Shown: piece after piece, positions 47,949 through 54,038 of the stretch
Numbering within the stretch: the stretch's first letter is position 1
How the letters are laid out: each line of letters begins with the position of its first letter
From: Microcystis aeruginosa Ma_SC_T_19800800_S464
GTDB lineage: Bacteria > Cyanobacteriota > Cyanobacteriia > Cyanobacteriales > Microcystaceae
Direction of reading: 5' to 3'
DNA: 54,038 bases
Assembly: GCA_007095785.1 (NCBI GenBank)
Contig: SFBL01000019.1
Location: 55,207-109,244 of the forward strand
Made by a program: the position numbers and the translations under genes
The notes under the pieces: model-generated
The model's database searches: none
What the model saw: the letters and a program-made list of their open reading frames with translations, nothing else
What the model was told of the DNA's origin: nothing

Positions 47949-47962
47949 TGAACTAAAGTACA
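47949..47962 (-). promoter_or_regulatory. Candidate LexA operator
   Basis: On the minus strand the 14 bases read TGTACTTTAGTTCA. The cyanobacterial LexA box described in Anabaena (RGTACNNNDGTWCB, from memory) matches at all but the two outermost positions. It lies 34 bases before the lexA start, the right place for autoregulation. Confidence 0.45.
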
Positions 47963-47995
47963 AATTATCTTAACCCAAGGATAGGAAAATAGATC

Positions 47996-48610
47996 ATGAC
48001 TAACCTCGAATCCCTTACTCAAGCGCAACAGGAGTTGTACGACTGGCTAATTGAGTACATTCGCACTACTCAGCACGCCCCTTCCATCCGGCAAATGATG
48101 CGAGCGATGAATTTACGCTCTCCCGCACCAATTCAAAGCCGTTTAGAACGTTTACGCACCAAAGGCTATATTGATTGGACAGAAGGAAAAGCACGCACCC
48201 TGCGGATTCTCAAACAACCAGTGCAAGGTTTACCAGTTCTAGGTGTGATCGCTGCTGGTGGTTTAGTGGAACCCTTCACCGATGTGGAAGAAAAACTCGA
48301 TCTTTCTAATCTGTTGCAACGCAGCCAAGACTGTTATGCTCTGCGCGTTTCCGGAGACAGTATGATCGAGGATCATATTGCCGATGGGGATCTGGTGATT
48401 ATGCGTTCTCTCACGGGTAGTGAAGGGGTGTCCAATGGGGAAATCGTCGCCGCTAGAGTCGAAGGCCACGGCACTACTTTAAAACGTTTCTACCAAGAAG
48501 GAGAAATCATCACTCTCCAACCCTCCAATCAAAAATATCAACCAATTACAGCCAATACCGAACAAGTACAAGTACAAGGGGTTTTGGTTGGTGTTTGGCG
48601 CGGTTATTAG
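47996..48610 (+). CDS. lexA: LexA repressor
   Basis: 204-aa transcriptional repressor. N-terminal winged helix-turn-helix (about 1-72; APSIRQMMRAMNLRSPAPIQ). The C-terminal S24 peptidase domain keeps the self-cleavage set: the Ala87-Gly88 bond in VIAAGGLVEP, nucleophile Ser122 in VSGDSM, and Lys163 in TTLKRF. So this LexA looks able to autocleave, unlike some cyanobacterial LexA proteins reported to lack these residues. AAGGATAGG upstream gives a ribosome site. It is a single gene followed by a strong terminator. Confidence 0.95.
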   Translation: MTNLESLTQAQQELYDWLIEYIRTTQHAPSIRQMMRAMNLRSPAPIQSRLERLRTKGYIDWTEGKARTLRILKQPVQGLPVLGVIAAGGLVEPFTDVEEKLDLSNLLQRSQDCYALRVSGDSMIEDHIADGDLVIMRSLTGSEGVSNGEIVAARVEGHGTTLKRFYQEGEIITLQPSNQKYQPITANTEQVQVQGVLVGVWRGY

Positions 48611-48618
48611 CCAAAACT

Positions 48619-48648
48619 GGGGCGCACTTAAGCGCCCCGATAATTTTT
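48619..48648 (+). terminator. Intrinsic terminator of lexA
   Basis: GGGGCGC (48619-48625), loop ACTTAA, GCGCCCC (48632-48638), then GATAATTTTT. A seven-pair, all-G/C stem nine bases after the lexA stop. Confidence 0.85.
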
Positions 48649-48738
48649 CCTCTCCTTGCTCCAGGAAAAAAATCGGGTTGGCAAACTAGGATAATATAAG
48701 GGTTTTAGCCTATCCCGAACTCAGGCGTTTTAACTTTT

Positions 48739-49005
48739 ATGCCCAAAAAACAGAAGTATCCCCATCTCTTGGGATCAAAATGGACGGCAAAACAAAAAAC
48801 ATGGGGCTGGCGACATTTTCAAGTGGTCAATCGTCAAAATCGCGGTCAATGGGTTTTTGCCGAATTAGTCGCTTCCTGCGATCCGACTGTCCGCTTCTGG
48901 ATTAATGCTAAACAGTTGCAAGACGCGAATCTCTGGCAATCAGGTTGGCAAACTCTAACGGAAATGAACCAACCCGAGAGCACCGACGAGATTATTGTTA
49001 ATTAG
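48739..49005 (+). CDS. TIGR02450-type Trp-rich small protein
   Basis: 88 aa with the family signature GSKWTAKQKTWGWRHFQVVN followed by further tryptophans (GQWVF, VRFWI, NLWQSGWQTL), six or more in all. The function is unknown; the family is common in cyanobacteria and marine bacteria. The ATG at 48739 starts the conserved PKK...LLGSKW stretch. The stop codon TAG straddles the edge of element M copy 3: the T is at 49003 and AG are the first element bases, so the original C-terminus may have been longer. Confidence 0.85.
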   Translation: MPKKQKYPHLLGSKWTAKQKTWGWRHFQVVNRQNRGQWVFAELVASCDPTVRFWINAKQLQDANLWQSGWQTLTEMNQPESTDEIIVN

Positions 49006-49244
49006 GGTTTGCGGCAAAAAGTTTTTCGGTGGGGGCAGGGTGTGGCCCCCCCAACCCCCCCGACATCGGGGGGCGGGGTGTGGGGTGTAGGGTTTTACCG
49101 ATTTTGAGGTAGTCAGTTACCTAATTTTCAGGGAAAAAGTACCTGAATTTTACCCCTGATCACTCCCATGCCTGGTACTTTTTGATTGACAAAAAGTCTA
49201 AAAGTCTTACCAAACAAGGTTTTTAGATTTTTTCAGCAAGCCCT
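49004..49244. mobile_element. MITE-like element M, copy 3
   Basis: Ends GGGTTTGCGGCAAAAAG and TTTTTTCAGCAAGCCC are inverted repeats. The flanks TAATTA (48999-49004) and TATTTA (49244-49249) are a one-mismatch 6-bp duplication. The G-rich part includes a CCCCCCGACATCGGGGGG foldback, and the TTACCTAATTTTCAGGGAAA segment is shared with the other copies. Confidence 0.75.
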
Positions 49245-49248
49245 ATTT

Positions 49249-49282
49249 AAATTGCCTCTTGCCCCGTCTCAACAGGCAATTT
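49249..49282 (-). terminator. Hairpin after the DUF4335 gene
   Basis: AAATTGCCT (49249-49257) pairs perfectly with AGGCAATTT (49274-49282); loop of 16 bases. It lies 26 bases downstream of the DUF4335 stop on the minus strand and is followed by an A/T-rich stretch without a clear T-run, so termination is only a suggestion. Confidence 0.4.
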
Positions 49283-49307
49283 CAACCCGCGGGCAGCTTA
49301 CAGCCTA

Positions 49308-50642
49308 TTACTGTTCCATAAAAGTCCGCACCGTACCATCAGAACCAAGAACTAGACGCAATTGGGGATTACCGGAGATATCGAGGGGAGAAACGAAAGG
49401 TTGATTGAGCAGGGGCATATTAGTGCGATCGAGATAGATTTTCGCCGCCTGTCCCAGGGGAATAATCTGTTTTAGGGAACCATCCTGATTTAAGACCAAA
49501 CGGTACTCTAGAGTATGCTTGAGACTTTCCGGCGGTTGCCAACGGGATTGAAAATATTCTCTGGTTTCTGCCACTTGGGGAATTGTATCTAGTAAATTAG
49601 TCTCTGGGGCTTTAGCGGTGCTTGTAGGCGGTTTGGGGTCTAAATTGGCATTTTCGGGGTTAATAGGGCTTATAGGCGGTAAATTGGGCAATTTTGGCGT
49701 TGCTGGAGTCGGATTCATCGTGGTGGGGGGAAGATTTGCAAGTGCATTTGTACCCTGAGCGCCAGTGACGGGGGGGGCAGTAATCGGGATGTTCTGATTA
49801 TTCGGTTCAATTACGATCGCCGTGCCGCCGGGGAGCGAACCCGTGACTGGTGGCGGCGGTAAAGTGGACGGCGGAATCACTAGGGGGACGCTAGAGGGGC
49901 GAACTGGGGCTGGAACGGTTGCCACAGGTGGCGGTGGCGGTAAAGGGGTTTTATTGCCCAAATTTGCCGGTAACTGCGGGTTTGGGGCGGCTGTTCCCGT
50001 GGGGGGTAAAGGCAGCGTTGGCAAGGGTTGGGGAATCTTGGCACTATTGGGATCGGTGGTTAAATCATTGTTGGTTAGTTCTTGCTGTTGATAAAATGCG
50101 ATCGCTATTCCCCCGATAGTTATCAAGGCTGAGGCGATTAATCCCGTCCACATCAGGGCATTTTTTCGAGTTTTCTGGCGAATTAAAGGGGGTATTAGGG
50201 GGCTTTCATGGTTATATTCCCCTAAAGCATTGGCTAGATCGAATAATTGCGATGTGGTTAATTCAATCTCCTGTTTATCCCGATCGGTTAGCAGGGAACC
50301 TAAAAATAATTGATGCTGGAGAAGTCCCTGACAACGGAGAGAGGGTAAGGAGGGAAGATGGCTTTCGGGGGAACCACTAGCCACGAAAGAGAGGGTAGAA
50401 ACAGGACTAGAGAGTAAATTCTGCACATAATTAGCGACAATTTCCCCTAGAAGTTGTAATTGTGTGCGATCGCCTTTGATCGTCACCTGTTTTTCCTCAC
50501 TCAATCTAGGATCATCAAAGCGCAATTGAAAGTGGGCATCGTTTAAGACATTTTTACCCAGCCAAACCCCTAGAGGCGAACTATTTCCCCAAATTTCTAG
50601 GGTACAGGTGGGGGGTGTATATTTGCGAATTAGATTACTCAT
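49308..50642 (-). CDS. DUF4335-type membrane-anchored protein
   Basis: 444 aa. An N-terminal domain (about 1-150; RKYTPPTCTLEIWGNSSPLG, QLRFDDPRLSEEKQVTIKGD) resembles the cyanobacterial DUF4335 family. Then come one membrane segment (ALMWTGLIASALITIGGIAI), a proline/asparagine/threonine-rich linker of roughly 150 residues (LPPPPPVATVPAPVRPS and similar) and a C-terminal folded part (about 350-444; SRWQPPESLKHTLEYRLVLN, then DGSLKQIIPLG). The function is unknown. It follows the DUF3038-like gene on the same strand with about 160 bases of repeat between them; the two families are usually neighbours. Confidence 0.8.
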   Translation of the reverse strand: MSNLIRKYTPPTCTLEIWGNSSPLGVWLGKNVLNDAHFQLRFDDPRLSEEKQVTIKGDRTQLQLLGEIVANYVQNLLSSPVSTLSFVASGSPESHLPSLPSLRCQGLLQHQLFLGSLLTDRDKQEIELTTSQLFDLANALGEYNHESPLIPPLIRQKTRKNALMWTGLIASALITIGGIAIAFYQQQELTNNDLTTDPNSAKIPQPLPTLPLPPTGTAAPNPQLPANLGNKTPLPPPPPVATVPAPVRPSSVPLVIPPSTLPPPPVTGSLPGGTAIVIEPNNQNIPITAPPVTGAQGTNALANLPPTTMNPTPATPKLPNLPPISPINPENANLDPKPPTSTAKAPETNLLDTIPQVAETREYFQSRWQPPESLKHTLEYRLVLNQDGSLKQIIPLGQAAKIYLDRTNMPLLNQPFVSPLDISGNPQLRLVLGSDGTVRTFMEQ

Positions 50643-50706
50643 TTTTAGTTATCGGTGGGAATTATAAATTATGAATTATAAATTATGAACTGGGAAGTTT
50701 TTTTTT

Positions 50707-50798
50707 TCAGTGATCAGTGATCAGTAAACAGTAATCAGTGAACTGAAAACTTACATCTTATAACTTACATCTTATAACTGATAACTGATAACTGATAG
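50707..50798. repeat. Inverted heptamer arrays between the two DUF genes
   Basis: CAGTGATCAGTGATCAGTAA at 50709 onward and AACTGATAACTGATAACTGA near 50777-50796 are reverse-complement arrays of the same heptamer seen at 26652 and 42690. A duplicated AATTATAAATTATG unit lies just beside them (about 50660-50690). Confidence 0.75.
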
Positions 50799-50803
50799 CC
50801 TTT

Positions 50804-51355
50804 TTACTTTTTACTTGCCAAAAGGGTGTGCCAGAGAAGGATATGACTGCGGGGGCTGCTGTAGAATAATAAATCGATTAATAATTTCCAGGCTAGGGAA
50901 ATCAGGCTAGAATCGCTGAGATTATTTTCCGATATTTCTGGGTATTTTAAGCGAAAATTAGCGATATAATTGCCCAAAAGCGTGGTTTTAGACGGTTCTT
51001 GTCCTTGAGTTCCCACTTGTTCCAAGAGAATTACAGCGCGACGGATTAACTCTTGCTTTTTTTGCGCTAGATGACAGAGGAGGAGAACTAGAGAACGGAT
51101 GTCCGCTAGGGAAAGTTTTGACTGGGGTTGCCAGTAGTGGGCAACTAGGCGATCGCTTGTATCCAGATCTAAGGCTAATTCCTGGGCTGCTTGGGTGATA
51201 GAATCGGAGTCTAAATTAGCTAGAGAGACTAAAGCCGCCAAAATCAGGTTTAAATAGCTATTAATATTCTCTAACTGCTCGTTACTGGGTGAGATAGCTA
51301 GGGGTAAATCCTCACCCGTGGAGGACTCGGCAGACTGAGGCATAGTCAAGGACAT
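50804..51355 (-). CDS. DUF3038-type protein
   Basis: About 183 aa, mostly alpha-helical (EQLENINSYLNLILAALVSL, LSLADIRSLVLLLCHLAQKK, SLISLAWKLLIDLLFYS), matching the cyanobacterial DUF3038 family. The function is unknown. The frame stays open to a GTG at 51451, but that extension overlaps the divergent antiporter gene's upstream region and reads as non-conserved (YYYTLEPVIFSPKPKFF), so I place the start at the ATG at 51355 (MSLTMPQ) or the ATG at 51343. No Shine-Dalgarno decides between them. Confidence 0.75.
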   Translation of the reverse strand: MSLTMPQSAESSTGEDLPLAISPSNEQLENINSYLNLILAALVSLANLDSDSITQAAQELALDLDTSDRLVAHYWQPQSKLSLADIRSLVLLLCHLAQKKQELIRRAVILLEQVGTQGQEPSKTTLLGNYIANFRLKYPEISENNLSDSSLISLAWKLLIDLLFYSSPRSHILLWHTLLASKK

Positions 51356-51478
51356 AGATAAAAGGAATTGCCAGCAGAAAAACTTGGGTTTAGGCGAAAA
51401 AATCACTGGTTCTAAAGTGTAATAATAATTTAGATTGTTCTTTTCTTGCACGTCCGCTCACCGATTGCCTCCCACCCA

Positions 51479-53050
51479 ATGAGTTTAGAATCCGCTACCG
51501 ATGAAGTCATTAAGCAAAATTTGGAACAATTTCTAATTGTTTTGTCCGTTTCCCTGAGTGTGGCCACGGTTTCGAGGATTTTTAGCTGGTTTCGCCAAAT
51601 TCCTTACACCCTATTGTTAGTGATAGTCGGTTTAGGTTTAGCTTTCATCGATATCCGTCTGGTGAACCTATCCCCCGAACTGATTCTAGAAATTTTTCTG
51701 CCCCCTTTGCTATTTGAAGCCGCTTGGAATACGCGCTGGCGAGATCTGAAGGATAATTGGATTCCCGTCAGTCTTTTCGCTATTGTCGGCGTAATTATCT
51801 CGATTTTCGGGGTTGGCTTTGCCCTCGATGAATTGACCAATTTGCCCCTATTTACGGCATTATTAGTGGGTGCGAGCCTTTCTTCTACGGATCCGGTCGC
51901 TGTTGTCGCTCTTTTTCGCGAATTGGGGGCCAGTAAAAAGCTAACCGTGCTTTTGGAAGGGGAAAGCTTATTTAATGATGGGGTCGCTGTGGTCGCTTTC
52001 GCTCTTTTGGTGGAAATTCCCCTCGGCGCTAGTGGTCTATCCTTGGAGACAACTATTAGCCGGATTGCCGCTTTTATCGGTATCGGGGTAGGAGTGGGTT
52101 GTTTAGTGGGTTTTGGTATCTCCTATCTGACTCAACGTCTGGATTTACCCCTAGTGGAACAGTCTTTAACTCTTGTGTCCGCCTACGGTGCGTATTTATT
52201 AACCGAGGAGTTCGGGGGTTCGGGGGTAATCGGAGTGGTGACTACGGGGATTATTTTAGGTAATTTTGGCTCTAGAATCAGCATGAGTCCCCGTACCAGG
52301 CTATTAGTCACGGAATTCTGGGAGTTTCTCGCTTTTTTTGTCAATTCGATCGTTTTTCTCCTTATCGGCGATCAGATCCGTCTCTCCAGTTTAGCGGATA
52401 ATCTCAATTTAATTTTTATCACGATCGCCGCTGTGGTAGCAGCCCGTTTTCTGGCTACTTTTGCTTTAGGAACTGTTAGTAATGCCTTGATGGAAACTAA
52501 AATTAATTGGCGAGAAAAAACGGTTTTATGGTGGGGAGGTTTGCGTGGTTCCGTTTCTATTGCCCTAGCTTTAAGTGTGCCGGTTATTTTTCCCAATCGT
52601 CAGGATATCATCGATATCGTCTTCGGAGTTGTTCTCTTTACCCTTTTGGTTCAGGGATTAACTATTCAAACTTTCCTATCGAGATTAGACCTGATCGGTG
52701 ATCAACCAATTCGAGAAAACTATGCGGAACTTTTAGCCCGACGGGTAGCTTTAAAAAGGGTTTTAGACTATCTTTCTAAGTTAGATAAATCTCCCGATGT
52801 TGCCCCCGAATTTTTTAGTTATGAGCAGCATCTCGTCAAAGAAAAATTAAAGACCGTAGAAGCGGAAATTCAATCTCTCAACGATAGTTATCCCCAATTA
52901 CAGCTATTAACAATGGAACAACTTCGGGAAACCCTCCTAGATATCGAAGCTGATACCTACGCTGAATTTATTCGAGCTGGCCGTTTAACTAGCAATTTAT
53001 CCCCCGTCCTTCAAGAAATTCTCGCTGAAAGTAAAATCAGTGAACAGTAG
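51479..53050 (+). CDS. CPA1-family Na+/H+ antiporter (NhaP-like)
   Basis: About 523 aa with some twelve membrane segments across residues 20-400 and a cytosolic tail of about 110 residues. The transport-site motifs of the CPA1 family are present: FLPPLLFEAAW, ASLSSTDPVAVVALFRELG, EGESLFNDGVAVVAFALL (the ND pair) and WWGGLRGSVSIALALS. It exchanges Na+ (or Li+/K+) for protons across the plasma or thylakoid membrane. The longest frame begins at a TTG (51446) that overlaps the divergent DUF3038 frame; the ATG at 51479 is the likelier start. A terminator follows. Confidence 0.92.
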   Translation: MSLESATDEVIKQNLEQFLIVLSVSLSVATVSRIFSWFRQIPYTLLLVIVGLGLAFIDIRLVNLSPELILEIFLPPLLFEAAWNTRWRDLKDNWIPVSLFAIVGVIISIFGVGFALDELTNLPLFTALLVGASLSSTDPVAVVALFRELGASKKLTVLLEGESLFNDGVAVVAFALLVEIPLGASGLSLETTISRIAAFIGIGVGVGCLVGFGISYLTQRLDLPLVEQSLTLVSAYGAYLLTEEFGGSGVIGVVTTGIILGNFGSRISMSPRTRLLVTEFWEFLAFFVNSIVFLLIGDQIRLSSLADNLNLIFITIAAVVAARFLATFALGTVSNALMETKINWREKTVLWWGGLRGSVSIALALSVPVIFPNRQDIIDIVFGVVLFTLLVQGLTIQTFLSRLDLIGDQPIRENYAELLARRVALKRVLDYLSKLDKSPDVAPEFFSYEQHLVKEKLKTVEAEIQSLNDSYPQLQLLTMEQLRETLLDIEADTYAEFIRAGRLTSNLSPVLQEILAESKISEQ

Positions 53051-53113
53051 GACTATTTTGGGGTATATACAATCAATCTCAATTCTCCTAATGATCGACG
53101 ACTGGCTCCTATG

Positions 53114-53148
53114 ACAAAAACCCCTCCAATTAATGAAGGGGTTTTTGT
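53114..53148. terminator. Bidirectional intrinsic terminator
   Basis: ACAAAAACCCCT (53114-53125) pairs perfectly with AGGGGTTTTTGT (53137-53148), loop CCAATTAATGA. A/T tracts on both sides of the G/C core allow it to serve the antiporter gene and the convergent gene at 53262. Confidence 0.85.
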
Positions 53149-53261
53149 GGGGTTTTATGGGGGATTTTAGGAGACTTTTGTAGTTTCTTTTTCTGTCAAT
53201 TTAGATGACTTCAGTTTGCGCTTCAGGGTTGAAGCTGCGCCGGAGCCGAAAGTGATGATAC

Positions 53262-53615
53262 TCAAACTGTTATTTTTTGTACTGTAGATTTTTTGGTTAT
53301 TTCCTGAGGATGTCTGAACAATTGACCTTCATTTTGGTAGAAAACTTCATAATCTGGTGCCAGTTCAAGACGTAACTGTTTCCATAAATTAATTCCTTCT
53401 TGTTTAAAATCAGTTTCAGCTTGCTGATTAGGAAAATCTGATAAAGGTGGATAGTCTTGATTTAAAGTCTTATCGTAAGTATCCTGCCATGGGTTTAAAC
53501 GTTGAATGGTTGCTTGACTTAATGGTAATTCTTCAGGAGCAATGTTATCAATTTCATCTACTCCCCAAAGTGGGTAACTTCCATAATCTGCCCAAAGTTT
53601 GATTCTGATTGCCAT
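53262..53615 (-). CDS. Immunity-like small protein (function unproven)
   Basis: 117 aa, soluble and acidic, beginning MAIRIKLWADYGSYPLWGVD then EIDNIAPEELPLS, with a conserved-looking DKTLNQDYPPLSDFP and a late WKQLRLELAPDYEVFY. Small proteins of this shape (xLxxDYGxxPLW...IxPxxLPLS...DxTLN) occur in many bacteria, often beside toxin-like genes. An immunity role here is inferred only from its position. The ATG at 53615 has AGGA nine bases upstream; an ATG at 53624 overlaps the stop of the upstream frame as ATGA. Confidence 0.65.
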   Translation of the reverse strand: MAIRIKLWADYGSYPLWGVDEIDNIAPEELPLSQATIQRLNPWQDTYDKTLNQDYPPLSDFPNQQAETDFKQEGINLWKQLRLELAPDYEVFYQNEGQLFRHPQEITKKSTVQKITV

Positions 53616-53620
53616 AACTA

Positions 53621-53920
53621 TCATTCCTGAATAAGTTTATTAATTAATCGAGTTGGAGTTGGATTAGCACTCACTAAGTAACCATTAGGACTAATTTCTA
53701 GAGAAATATACTGGATAATTTCATTGATTTTTACTTGATAAATTATGCGACTTTTCCCTTGTATGCCAATAATTGTACCCTCACTAATAGCTGTTACAAT
53801 TAAATCTGGAATTTGTTCTTCGGTAATACCTCTCTTGAGGAAATCTTCTCGATGATTTTCTAGAATATGCAGTAATCCAGAACCTCTCTCTCCTCCTTTT
53901 CCGGTTTCTAGAAAAATAAT
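53621..53920 (-). pseudogene. Possible C-terminal nuclease-toxin fragment
   Basis: An open frame without a start, 99 codons, reading LETGKGGERGSGLLHILENH, then a REDFLKRGI segment and, near the end, SPNGYLVSANPTPTRLI. The order GxGLxHIxxxH...L.....I...(N/E)G..VSA.P resembles the barnase/EndoU/colicin E5-D/RelE-like nuclease folds found at toxin C-termini; this is a pattern judgement, not a search result. A TAA at the upstream edge cuts it off where a transposase fragment begins, so the N-terminal part is lost. It overlaps the next gene's possible ATG by four bases (ATGA), as in toxin-immunity pairs. Confidence 0.5.
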
Positions 53921-54038
53921 TTACCTGACTTCTTTCGCAAATTCTCAGGATTTCTGGTAAGGAAAATCCTGCATCTCCTCGGATAATAATCTCTTGGTTC
54001 GGCCAGGCTTTTTTGATTCGCCAGATTAACCATCTTAG
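53913..54038 (-). pseudogene. IS1380-type transposase fragment, runs off the window
   Basis: The frame encodes RIKKAWPNQEIIIRGDAGFS then LPEILRICERSQVNYF, matching the segment around the second catalytic aspartate (RGDxGF) of IS1380-family DDE transposases (WP...I..R.DSGF...E....CE...V.Y). Similarity stops near 53913, where the sequence passes into the nuclease-like frame in another phase. The 5' part lies beyond the window, so whether the transposase is otherwise complete cannot be seen. Confidence 0.65.

Noticed and set aside
51355-51451. Longer N-terminus of the DUF3038 protein
   Set aside because: The GTG-initiated extension overlaps the divergent antiporter start region and shows no conserved features.

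Overview
The window comes from a bloom-forming cyanobacterium, almost certainly Microcystis aeruginosa. It opens with mcyA, mcyB and mcyC, the peptide-synthetase half of the microcystin cluster. Phosphoribulokinase, NifJ, Tic22-like, MEKHLA and DUF3038/DUF4335 genes, HIP1-type GCGATCGC octamers and many small mobile-element relics fit the same assignment. Functions were assigned by reading motifs; no database search was run.

Layout. (1) 66-18712: mcyA-mcyB-mcyC, tightly packed and co-directional (15 bp gap, then an ATGA overlap). My reading of the adenylation pockets gives Ser (N-methylated), a divergent Ala-type pocket followed by epimerisation, Leu, methyl-Asp and Arg, then a thioesterase. 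That is the Mdha-D-Xaa-Leu-D-MeAsp-Arg part of a microcystin-LR-type ring. The Adda and D-Glu genes would lie upstream, outside the window. (2) 18717-24424: a block bracketed by two direct copies of a structured repeat. It holds an exported FAD oxidoreductase, two near-duplicate Uma2-family genes and an APH/P-loop kinase fusion. (3) 24425-27100: an EAL-domain relic, an FHA-GGDEF-EAL protein whose EAL half looks inactive, and a repeat cluster. (4) 27280-31123: phosphoribulokinase, a NarL-type response regulator and mtnA, separated by MITE-like elements. (5) 31124-32030: a graveyard of IS200/IS605 and small repeats. (6) 32055-41261: mostly housekeeping genes (Tic22-like, prmC, pyrF, MEKHLA, M20 amidohydrolase, queF, PstS-like protein) plus two unknown genes. 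(7) 41452-47545: pfkA and the nifJ / DHOD-like operon, genes of dark or fermentative carbon metabolism. (8) 47996-53050: lexA, a Trp-rich small protein, the DUF3038/DUF4335 pair and a CPA1 Na+/H+ antiporter. (9) 53262-54038: a possible nuclease-toxin fragment and immunity-like gene, abutting an IS1380-type transposase fragment.

The least expected material is the repeat landscape: a three-copy MITE family with terminal inverted repeats and 6-bp AT-rich duplications, a ~100-bp palindromic element with two full and two half copies, heptamer arrays related to TCAGTGA arranged as inverted arms, and a G-rich minisatellite in front of pyrF. The other points worth following are the altered McyA second-module pocket and the toxin/immunity-like remnant at the right edge. 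No tRNA, rRNA or CRISPR array was recognised.
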